Shown here: piece after piece, positions 1-6,112 of the stretch | Layout: each line of letters begins with the position of its first letter | How positions within the stretch are numbered: position 1 is the stretch's first letter | From: CAZWSE01 sp964636575 | Lineage (GTDB): Bacteria > Pseudomonadota > Alphaproteobacteria > Rhodobacterales > Rhodobacteraceae | Length of the DNA: 10,520 bases | Direction of reading: 5' to 3' | Assembly: GCA_964636575.1 (NCBI GenBank) | Contig: CAZWSE010000108.1 | Span: 1 to 10,520 of the forward strand | Notes under the pieces: model-generated | Databases searched by the model: none | Seen by the model: the letters and a program-made list of their open reading frames with translations, nothing else | What the model was told of the DNA's origin: nothing | Position numbers and translations under genes: made by a program

Positions 1-439
1 CCATGCGCACTTCGGTGTAGCGCATCGCGGCGGGGTTATCGCCATCCATCGAGCCAAAGTTGCCCTGACCATCCAGCAAGGGCAGGGACATCGAGAAATC
101 CTGCGCCATACGGACCAGCGCATCATAGATCGCGGAATCCCCGTGCGGGTGGTATTTACCCATCACATCGCCGACCGGACGGGCCGATTTGCGGTATGAT
201 TTATCGTGGCTGTTTCCGGTTTCGTGCATCGCATAAAGAATGCGGCGGTGAACCGGTTTTAACCCGTCGCGCAGGTCTGGAATGGCACGGCTGACGATGA
301 CCGACATGGCATAGTCCAGATAGGACGTGCGCATTTCATGCTCAATCGTGACTGACGGCCCATCATATTGGGGCTGTTCAGGCTGGTTTTCATCATCATT
401 TACAGGGGGTTCTGGCGTGTCGTTCACGTGCGGGCCCAT
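1..439 (-). CDS. gyrA: DNA gyrase subunit A, N-terminal part (runs off the left edge)
   Basis: This is the N-terminal part (about 146 codons) of the cytoplasmic type II topoisomerase subunit that cuts and rejoins DNA during ATP-driven negative supercoiling. After an acidic, proline-rich leader of about 30 residues come SYLDYAMSVIVSRAIPDLRDG, KPVHRRILYAM, KYHPHGDSAIYD and DGQGNFGSMDGD, all GyrA winged-helix landmarks. The last residues in the window are AAMRYTEVRM, where Tyr (bases 17-19) is the DNA-linking tyrosine. The quinolone-resistance region reads HGDSAIYD, with Ser and Asp in the usual sensitive-type positions. The rest of the gene lies outside the window. The start is uncertain: ATG at 439 extends the frame (MGPHVNDTPE), while GTG at 427 gives the roseobacter-like beginning NDTPEPP; neither has a strong ribosome binding site. 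GyrA is preferred over ParC because of the DGQGNFGSMDGD block and the leader. Confidence 0.96.
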   Translation of the reverse strand, partial: MGPHVNDTPEPPVNDDENQPEQPQYDGPSVTIEHEMRTSYLDYAMSVIVSRAIPDLRDGLKPVHRRILYAMHETGNSHDKSYRKSARPVGDVMGKYHPHGDSAIYDALVRMAQDFSMSLPLLDGQGNFGSMDGDNPAAMRYTEVRM

Positions 440-472
440 TCTTTGGTGTGGTGCTACATTTGGTTAAGGCAA

Positions 473-501
473 AGCCTATCATTACACCATATGTGGTGCA
501 A
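473..501 (-). promoter_or_regulatory. Candidate gyrA promoter
   Basis: Reading the minus strand, TTGCAC (501-496) and TAGGCT (478-473) are separated by 17 bases and lie 30-60 bases before the gyrA start. The -35 element is reasonable and the -10 element is poor, so this is a weak sigma-70-type assignment. It is the best pair found in the 97-base gap between tetR and gyrA. It overlaps the palindrome at 482-501. Confidence 0.3.
482..501. repeat. Imperfect 20-base palindrome upstream of gyrA, possible operator
   Basis: The sequence TTACACCATATGTGGTGCAA has two-fold symmetry in 8 of 10 base pairs, built on CACCA...TGGTG arms around a 4-base centre. It lies between the tetR stop and the gyrA start and covers the proposed -35 box and part of the spacer, as expected for a repressor site. 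The arms are too short, and no T-run follows, for a terminator. The binding protein is unknown; the adjacent TetR regulator is only one candidate. Confidence 0.35.
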
Positions 502-536
502 TGGCCGAGCGTGGATACTAAGGTGGTTTGCCGCGT

Positions 537-1133
537 TTAATGCGGGATCGCAGGCGCCGGTTTCAGCCGCTGGATGGCCTGTGCGGTGGCCTGAACAGTG
601 GCATCTGGCGCTTGAGAACGCGCCAGTATTCGCAAGCCGACGTAAAGCGTCGTCAAAAGCTGCGCTTGCGCTGTGATCTCATCTGCCGACTGGCCTTTGT
701 GTGCGATTGATCCGTGCAAGGCCGCTTCAAACCCGCTGCGCATTTTGTTCAGGCTTTCATCGGTCGATTTGGCGATCTCTGCATCATAGGCCGCTGGCCC
801 TGCGGCGGTGGTGCACAGCAGGCATCCGCGTCTGTCGCCCTTGGCCACGCTTTGCGCCGCCCCGTTGAACAGCGTTGTGATCCTGTCCCACCCGTCGATG
901 CTGTCGTCGGTCAGCGTGTGGACCCCTTTGTCGACCATCTGCGTGTCATACCGCGCCAGGACCGTCAGAAAGAGCGAGCGTTTGTCTTTGTAGGCTTTGT
1001 AAAGGCTGCCGCGTGTAAGCCCCATGCCATCAAGAATATCCGGCAGGGTGGCGTTGTCGTAGCCGTGTTCCCAAAACACGTCCCGCGCCCCGTCGAGCGC
1101 TATATCTTCGTCAAATTCGCGAGGCCGGGCCAT
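537..1133 (-). CDS. TetR/AcrR-family transcriptional regulator
   Basis: This is a 198-residue one-component repressor, a normal length for the family. Residues about 10-56 form the TetR helix-turn-helix: FDEDIALDGARDVFWEHGY, then the recognition region GLTRGSLYKAYKDKRSLF. The remainder would be the helical ligand and dimer domain and carries RRGCLLCTTAA with Cys104 and Cys107; one Cys at this place is common in this TetR subgroup (RGCL motif). The start MARPREF at 1133 is chosen because a strong AGGAG ribosome binding site precedes it; the longer frame from 1235 overlaps the upstream gene and has no such signal. The gene lies 58 bases after the radical SAM gene on the same strand and is probably cotranscribed with it, so it may control that enzyme. 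An inverted repeat directly upstream is a possible autoregulatory site. Ligand and targets cannot be read from the sequence. Confidence 0.93.
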   Translation of the reverse strand: MARPREFDEDIALDGARDVFWEHGYDNATLPDILDGMGLTRGSLYKAYKDKRSLFLTVLARYDTQMVDKGVHTLTDDSIDGWDRITTLFNGAAQSVAKGDRRGCLLCTTAAGPAAYDAEIAKSTDESLNKMRSGFEAALHGSIAHKGQSADEITAQAQLLTTLYVGLRILARSQAPDATVQATAQAIQRLKPAPAIPH

Positions 1134-1145
1134 TGCGTTCTCCTG

Positions 1146-1161
1146 TCTGCTATGATGCAGA
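1146..1161. promoter_or_regulatory. Inverted repeat upstream of tetR, possible operator
   Basis: TCTGC and GCAGA form perfect 5-base arms around a 6-base centre (TATGAT). The element lies 13 bases upstream of the tetR start codon and ends just before its AGGAG ribosome binding site, in the 58-base gap after the radical SAM gene. A 16-base dyad next to a tetR gene is a typical position for autoregulation. The short arms make a chance match possible, and as RNA it could instead form a small hairpin beside the ribosome binding site. Confidence 0.3.
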
Positions 1162-1191
1162 TGTAGGAGTTGTGAACCGTGAAGTCCAGAA

Positions 1192-2139
1192 TTAAGCGGA
1201 ACAGCTTGCCCCGCCGAGCACGCAGAACTTGGCACAATGCGGGTGGTTCAGCTTCACTGGCGCTTCGGCGTCTTCCAGCGTCTCGCCAAGCTCAAATTCG
1301 GGCGCGTAGGGTAAAAGCGTGCAGGCTAAAACCGCCGGTTTCGCCGCCCCTTTGCGTTTTACCACCATGCGGGATGAACTGCACATCACTGCGTCGGGTG
1401 ATTTGTCCAAAATCCCCCAGCAGGCGGTTGTGATTTCGGGCACTTCCGCGCTTTCGTCCATTTCGGGGAACAGCACTGTCATTGCTGGGTTATGCGCGTC
1501 GATGTCGAACCCGTGTTTTGCATAGAAAGCGGCATATCCCGCACGGCTTTGTGCGTCGCTGTCGGCCATAACGCTGCGGCCTGCCACGGCCATTGTGATC
1601 CCGTTGTCGCGCAGCCATTCCATGCCTGTGATCGTTTTGGCCAACGCCCCGTCGCCCCGTTCGGCGTCATGGAGTGTCGCATCAAAGTGGTCGACCGAAA
1701 TCCGCAGCGTCAGCTTGCCGGGGTAGGCGGTGTTGAGCCGTGTCAGCCCTTGCAGCACAGATTTGCGCATCATGGGCCGCATGGCGTTGGTCAGGATCAG
1801 GACGTCATAGCCGCGTTCCAGTGAGGCTTCGGTTATCTCGATCATCTGCGGGTTCATGAAGGGCTCGCCGCCAGTGAAGGCGATTTCAGAGACGCCCCAA
1901 TCACGGGTGTCCAACTGGTCGAGGTAGTCGCGAACCTCATCCGCGGTGATATAGACCAGCGCGTCATTGGTAGGGCTGCTTTCGATGTAGCAATTCACAC
2001 ATTCAATGTTGCACAGCGTGCCTGTGTTAAACCAAAGCGTCTGCGGGTTGGTCAGCGCGACTTCGGCCCGTTCTTCGCCTTTTGCGGTCAAAAGAGGGTC
2101 TAGAAACTTGCCAATGTTAGCGGTAACGTGGTCTTTCAT
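1192..2139 (-). CDS. Radical SAM protein with cysteine-rich C-terminus, substrate unknown
   Basis: This 315-residue enzyme belongs to the radical S-adenosylmethionine superfamily. The [4Fe-4S] site that cleaves SAM is the CX3CX2C motif CNIECVNCY at Cys43, Cys47 and Cys50. FTGGEPF at 88-94 is the SAM-binding GGE motif, and LTNAM near 116-120 and LRISVDHFD near 145-153 fit later strands of the partial barrel. The C-terminal third holds six more cysteines (240, 253, 273, 302, 306, 313), the last three in HPHCAKFCVLGGASC. This resembles SPASM/Twitch-type auxiliary iron-sulfur ligation without exactly matching the classical SPASM spacing. Such domains are common in enzymes acting on peptides or proteins, but no precursor peptide is visible nearby. 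The start at 2139 has an AAAGG ribosome binding site. The gene is divergent from zwf and precedes tetR. I recognise the family as conserved in Rhodobacterales but know no established function. Confidence 0.9.
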   Translation of the reverse strand: MKDHVTANIGKFLDPLLTAKGEERAEVALTNPQTLWFNTGTLCNIECVNCYIESSPTNDALVYITADEVRDYLDQLDTRDWGVSEIAFTGGEPFMNPQMIEITEASLERGYDVLILTNAMRPMMRKSVLQGLTRLNTAYPGKLTLRISVDHFDATLHDAERGDGALAKTITGMEWLRDNGITMAVAGRSVMADSDAQSRAGYAAFYAKHGFDIDAHNPAMTVLFPEMDESAEVPEITTACWGILDKSPDAVMCSSSRMVVKRKGAAKPAVLACTLLPYAPEFELGETLEDAEAPVKLNHPHCAKFCVLGGASCSA

Positions 2140-2214
2140 GAAATCGCGCGCCTTTGTGATCCGTCGCGCTTAGATACTGGCTGTTGGCATCGTAGAAAAG
2201 GGGTCTTTCCCGCT

Positions 2215-2246
2215 TTGACGCCATTGTGATGCTGGAACGCTATGCT
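2215..2246 (+). promoter_or_regulatory. Possible zwf operon promoter in the divergent gap
   Basis: The 144-base gap between the divergent radical SAM and zwf genes (2140-2283) must hold promoters for both. On the plus strand TTGACG (2215-2220) is a good -35 box and TATGCT (2241-2246) a fair -10 box, but the spacing is 20 bases, longer than the ideal 17. At 17 bases the -10 would be the weaker CGCTAT. The minus-strand promoter could not be placed convincingly. Confidence 0.25.
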
Positions 2247-2283
2247 AGGGTCCGCGCGCAAGGCGAAAGAGTAGGGCGAAACG

Positions 2284-3756
2284 ATGGTTTCTCGCGTCAT
2301 TCCGGTTGAACCGTTTGATCTGATTGTTTTTGGCGGCACAGGGGATCTGGCGCGGCGCAAAATCCTGCCCGCTTTGTTCCGGCGCTATTGCTCGGGGCAG
2401 ATCCCGCCTGAGGCCAGCATTATCGGCTCTGCGCGGTCTGATATGGACGATGCCAGCTACAAAATCTTCGTCGCTGAGGCCATTCGAGAGTTCGGCGGCG
2501 GCCGTGCTTGCGAAGACGGCACTTTGGGTGCGTTTTTGTCTCGTGTCGGGTATGTGATGTCGGATGCAAAGGGTGATACCGGTTGGACCGAGCTGGCCGC
2601 GCGGTTGCCAGAGGATGAGACCCGTGTGCGGGCCTTCTACTTTTCGGTCGCGCCGAGCTTGTTTGGTGATCTGGCCGAACGGCTGCACAAATTCAACATG
2701 GCCACGCCCGCATCACGGATTGTAGTTGAGAAGCCCTTTGGTCGAGACTTGGAAACGGCCAAAGCCCTGAACACATCACTTGCCGCGCATTTTGACGAAA
2801 CACAAATTTACCGGATCGATCATTATTTGGGCAAGGAAACCGTTCAGAACCTGATGGCGATCCGCTTTGGCAATATGCTGTTCGAGCCGCTGTGGAACAG
2901 CCAGTATATCGATCATATCCAGATCACTGTGGCTGAAACGGTGGGCGTTGGCGGACGCGGTGAATACTACGACACCTCTGGTGCGATGCGCGATATGGTG
3001 CAAAACCACCTGATGCAGCTGTTGTGTCTGATCGCGATGGAGCCGCCTGCGAAGTTTGATCCAGATGCCGTGCGTGATGAAAAGCTGAAAGTGATCCGCG
3101 CGCTTGATCCGGTGGAGCCCTATCAGATCGTGCGCGGGCAGTATGAGGCCTCGGCTGACAATAAAGACGACCACCCCAGCTATCGTGATGCTGTGGGCGA
3201 CCCAAGGTCCAAGACCGAAAGCTTCGTTGCGATGAAGTGTATGATTTCGAACTGGCGGTGGGCCAATACGCCGATTTACCTGCGCACGGGCAAACGCCTA
3301 ACGGCACGGTCATCTGAAATTTCGGTCATCTTCAAGAAAACACCTCATTCCATCTTTGGCTCAGAAGCCGGCCAGCACCGCAATATTCTGTCGATCCGGC
3401 TGCAACCCAATGAAGGCATCACGCTTGGCGTGACGATCAAGGAACCGGGGCCGGGCGGGATGCGTTTGGTTGATGTGCCGCTTGATATGACCTTTGCCGA
3501 AGCGCTTGGACCCGAAGGTGAAGACCCGCCAGATGCCTATGAGCGCCTGATCATGGATGTCATCCGTGGCAACCAAACCCTGTTCATGCGCGGCGACGAA
3601 GTTGAGGCCGCTTGGGCCTGGACAGATCCCATTATCGCAGGATGGACCGAACGTGGCGAAGCCCCAAAACCCTACGACAGCGGCAGCGACGGCCCTACAG
3701 ATGCAAAACAACTGATGGACCGTGACAAACGCGAATGGAGACTGATCAAGCCATGA
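2284..3756 (+). CDS. zwf: Glucose-6-phosphate 1-dehydrogenase
   Basis: This 490-residue cytoplasmic enzyme oxidises glucose-6-phosphate to 6-phosphoglucono-1,5-lactone with NADP(+) or NAD(+), the entry step of the Entner-Doudoroff and oxidative pentose phosphate routes. The N-terminal Rossmann fold shows the nucleotide motif FGGTGDLARRK (residues 16-26). The active-site signature RIDHYLGKE is at 177-185, with the Asp-His pair at 179-180, and the catalytic-base histidine is likely His242 in QNHLMQ. EKPFG near residue 150 is also conserved in the family. The length is normal and there are no internal breaks. ATG at 2284 has a weak AGGG-like ribosome binding site (2273-2276). The stop overlaps the pgl start by ATGA, which indicates translational coupling in a zwf-pgl-pgi operon. 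Confidence 0.98.
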   Translation: MVSRVIPVEPFDLIVFGGTGDLARRKILPALFRRYCSGQIPPEASIIGSARSDMDDASYKIFVAEAIREFGGGRACEDGTLGAFLSRVGYVMSDAKGDTGWTELAARLPEDETRVRAFYFSVAPSLFGDLAERLHKFNMATPASRIVVEKPFGRDLETAKALNTSLAAHFDETQIYRIDHYLGKETVQNLMAIRFGNMLFEPLWNSQYIDHIQITVAETVGVGGRGEYYDTSGAMRDMVQNHLMQLLCLIAMEPPAKFDPDAVRDEKLKVIRALDPVEPYQIVRGQYEASADNKDDHPSYRDAVGDPRSKTESFVAMKCMISNWRWANTPIYLRTGKRLTARSSEISVIFKKTPHSIFGSEAGQHRNILSIRLQPNEGITLGVTIKEPGPGGMRLVDVPLDMTFAEALGPEGEDPPDAYERLIMDVIRGNQTLFMRGDEVEAAWAWTDPIIAGWTERGEAPKPYDSGSDGPTDAKQLMDRDKREWRLIKP

Positions 3757-4424
3757 ACATCATCGAATACCCAGACCGCGACTTGCTGGCGATGGGGCTT
3801 GCCAATGCCTTGGCGGGCGCTTTGAAGAACGCGCTGATCGGCCGCGATCATGTCAGTTTCGCAGTGCCAGGTGGGACGTCACCGGGACCTGTGTTTGACA
3901 CACTCAGCGCCGTTGATCTTGATTGGGGCAGGGTGCATGTCATGCTGACCGATGAACGCTGGGTGCCTGAAACCCATGAACGATCGAACACGGCCCTGAT
4001 CAAACGGCGGCTTCTGACAGATCGTGCCTCTGAGGCCGTTTATGTGCCGCTTTACCGCGATGTGCCGGAGCCTGATGAGGTTTTGGACGGGGTGCAGTCA
4101 TCGATTGATGCCGAAACTCCGATTTCGGTTTTGCTGCTGGGTATGGGGGCGGATATGCACACTGCGTCCTTGTTTCCGGGCGGGGATCGGTTGCAAGATG
4201 CTTTGCGCGGTGATGCCCCATCTGTTCTGCCCATGCGCGTGGATGGTCAACCTGACGTTCGGATCAGCCTGACCGCGCCCGTGCTGCACAGCGCCTTGGA
4301 CAAGCATTTGCTGATCTTTGGCGCCGACAAGCGCGAGGCTTTGGAAAAGGCCCAATCCTTACCCCCAGAAGAAGCCCCGATTTCCGCCGTGTTGAGCGGT
4401 ATGACTGTACATTGGGCGGAGTAA
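3753..4424 (+). CDS. pgl: 6-phosphogluconolactonase
   Basis: This 223-residue enzyme hydrolyses the lactone made by Zwf to 6-phosphogluconate. The DevB-type 6PGL family, related to glucosamine-6-phosphate isomerases, is shown by PGGTSPGPVFDTL (residues 39-51), LTDERWVPETHERSNTALI (65-83) and LLGMGADMHTASLFPG (128-143). The last motif has Met where many homologues have Gly (GxDGHTASLFPG); the catalytic-site His136 is kept. ATG at 3753 is preferred to the longer frame from 3735 because it gives the ATGA overlap with the zwf stop and has GGAG about 12 bases upstream. The gene is the middle member of the operon, 4 bases before pgi. Confidence 0.96.
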   Translation: MNIIEYPDRDLLAMGLANALAGALKNALIGRDHVSFAVPGGTSPGPVFDTLSAVDLDWGRVHVMLTDERWVPETHERSNTALIKRRLLTDRASEAVYVPLYRDVPEPDEVLDGVQSSIDAETPISVLLLGMGADMHTASLFPGGDRLQDALRGDAPSVLPMRVDGQPDVRISLTAPVLHSALDKHLLIFGADKREALEKAQSLPPEEAPISAVLSGMTVHWAE

Positions 4425-4428
4425 AACC

Positions 4429-6012
4429 ATGTGGAACACCCTGAACAAACTGCGCGCGGCCCAAGCTGATTTGTCCATTCTGGACTTGTTTGAAACCGCT
4501 GGTCGTGCCGAAGACTATTCCGCAAGTACGGGCGATATGCTTTTGGATTATTCCAAAACCCAGATTGATGAAGGCGTGCGATCGGCTTTGATTGATCTGC
4601 TGGATACGGCAGGCGTTGCCGCCAAACGCGAGGCCATGTTTGCCGGCACAGCGATCAATGACACCGAAGGGCGTCCTGTGTTGCACACCGCCTTGCGCAA
4701 TCTTGATGGTGGCCCTGTTTTGGTCGATGGCGCGGATGTCATGCCGGAGGTTTTGGCAACCTTGGCCCGTATGGGCGATTATTCGGATGAGGTGCGCGGC
4801 AGTAAGATCACGGATGTCATCAACATTGGCATTGGTGGGTCCGACCTTGGCCCTGCGATGGCGGTCCAAGCCTTGTCGCCCTATCACGATGGCCCCCGCG
4901 TGCATTTTGTATCAAACGTCGATGGTGCTGATATTGCCGATACCCTGCGCGGTTTGGATGCCAAGACGACGCTTGTGATTGTAGCCTCTAAAACCTTCAC
5001 CACCATTGAAACCATGACCAATGCCCGCACCGCGCGCGCTTGGATGGCTGAGAATGGGGGCGATGTGACGGCCCAGTTCGCTGCTTTGTCCTCGGCTGGC
5101 GATAAGGCTGCTGATTTCGATATTCCTGCGGCCCGTGTCTTTGGTTTTGAGGACTGGGTCGGTGGTCGATACTCCGTTTGGGGCCCGATAGGCTTGTCTT
5201 TGATGATTGCCATTGGTCGCGATGCCTTTGCCGCCTTTTTGCGTGGTGGTCAGGCGATGGACCAGCATTTTCGTGCGGCCGACTGGCATGAGAATATGCC
5301 TGCCATGCTGGCCTTGGTCGGTCTGTGGCACAATCAGGTCTGCGGCCACACCACCCGCGCTGTGCTGCCTTATGACAACCGTTTGGGCCAATTGCCTGCC
5401 TATCTTCAGCAGCTTGAAATGGAGAGCAACGGCAAGTCTGTTGCGATGGATGGGAGCGCTTTGGAAGTTGAATCCGGCCCCGTCGTTTGGGGTGCACCCG
5501 GCACAAATGGTCAGCACGCGTTCTACCAGTTGATCCATCAGGGCACCCGCGTCATCCCATGTGAGTTTCTGATCGCCGCTGAAGGCCACGAGCCTGATCT
5601 GGCCCATCATCACCGTCTGTTGGTCGCCAATTGTCTCGCCCAGTCCGAGGCCTTGATGCGTGGCCGGTCGTTTGAAGTTGCCCAAGGGTTGATGGCAGAC
5701 AAGGGCTTGGATGGCGCCGAGCGTGACCGTCAGGCCCGCCACCGTGTTTTTGCGGGCAACCGGCCCTCTGTCACCATTGCATATCCGCAACTGACCCCAT
5801 TCGTGCTGGGGCAGTTGATTGCGCTTTATGAGCACCGTGTCTTTGTCGAAGGCGTTGTCTTGGGGATCAATTCCTACGACCAATGGGGCGTTGAGCTGGG
5901 CAAGGAACTTGCCACTTCGCTGGGTCCGATTGTCGATGGTGAGGCGTCTGCCGAAGGCAAAGATGGATCAACCCGTGCATTGGTGGATTTTGTAGCCCGT
6001 CACCGCAGCTAG
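4429..6012 (+). CDS. pgi: Glucose-6-phosphate isomerase
   Basis: This 527-residue cytoplasmic enzyme interconverts glucose-6-phosphate and fructose-6-phosphate. Its two SIS folds carry both family signatures: DWVGGRYSVWGPIG at 242-255 and GINSYDQWGVELGKELA near 480-496. Expected catalytic residues are present: Glu332 in MESNGK, His363 in GTNGQHAFYQLIHQGT, and Lys492 in GVELGK. INIGIGGSDLGP near residue 130 and SKTFTTIET near 188 form the sugar-phosphate loop regions. It starts 4 bases after the pgl stop with GGCGGAG as ribosome binding site, so all three genes are likely one transcript. In bacteria relying on the Entner-Doudoroff pathway, as roseobacters generally do, Pgi mainly serves gluconeogenesis and recycling of fructose-6-phosphate into Zwf. 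Long open frames on its opposite strand are codon-bias shadows. Confidence 0.98.
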   Translation: MWNTLNKLRAAQADLSILDLFETAGRAEDYSASTGDMLLDYSKTQIDEGVRSALIDLLDTAGVAAKREAMFAGTAINDTEGRPVLHTALRNLDGGPVLVDGADVMPEVLATLARMGDYSDEVRGSKITDVINIGIGGSDLGPAMAVQALSPYHDGPRVHFVSNVDGADIADTLRGLDAKTTLVIVASKTFTTIETMTNARTARAWMAENGGDVTAQFAALSSAGDKAADFDIPAARVFGFEDWVGGRYSVWGPIGLSLMIAIGRDAFAAFLRGGQAMDQHFRAADWHENMPAMLALVGLWHNQVCGHTTRAVLPYDNRLGQLPAYLQQLEMESNGKSVAMDGSALEVESGPVVWGAPGTNGQHAFYQLIHQGTRVIPCEFLIAAEGHEPDLAHHHRLLVANCLAQSEALMRGRSFEVAQGLMADKGLDGAERDRQARHRVFAGNRPSVTIAYPQLTPFVLGQLIALYEHRVFVEGVVLGINSYDQWGVELGKELATSLGPIVDGEASAEGKDGSTRALVDFVARHRS

Positions 6013-6018
6013 GTCGTT

Positions 6019-6061
6019 GCGTCAGTCTTGGTAAAGCCGCAAACCAAGGCTTGCCAGACGC
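6019..6061 (+). other. Nested inverted repeat in the pgi-ligase gap
   Basis: Just after the pgi stop, GCGTC (6019-6023) can pair with GACGC (6057-6061), and within it CTTGG (6027-6031) with CCAAG (6044-6048). A competing inner pairing AAGCC/GGCTT is also possible. The following sequence (TGATCCTG) has no T-run, so this is not a standard intrinsic terminator. It may stabilise the 3' end of the operon mRNA, mark a factor-dependent end, or be coincidental. No clear promoter was seen in the rest of this 100-base gap. Confidence 0.25.
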
Positions 6062-6112
6062 TGATCCTGTTGGCACCTTACCACAAAGACAAATTCCGTG
6101 GGAGGAACCGAT

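Noticed and set aside
714..1166. 150-residue plus-strand open frame over tetR
   Set aside because: It is antisense to a clear TetR gene and its product looks like a random reading of the helix-turn-helix coding strand.
1134..1235. N-terminal extension of the TetR frame up to 1235
   Set aside because: The extension overlaps the radical SAM 3' end, and the AGGAG site fits the start at 1133.
2190..2211. GAAAAGGGGTCTTTCCC in the radical SAM-zwf gap as a hairpin or operator
   Set aside because: The symmetry is poor, with only about four consecutive pairs.
4264..4905. 213-residue minus-strand open frame across the pgl-pgi junction
   Set aside because: It is antisense to two certain genes with no ribosome binding site or recognisable motif.
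4912..5883. 323-residue open frame on the minus strand inside pgi
   Set aside because: It lies entirely opposite a well-conserved pgi with intact motifs; its translation shows no domain and it is explained by GC-biased codon use.
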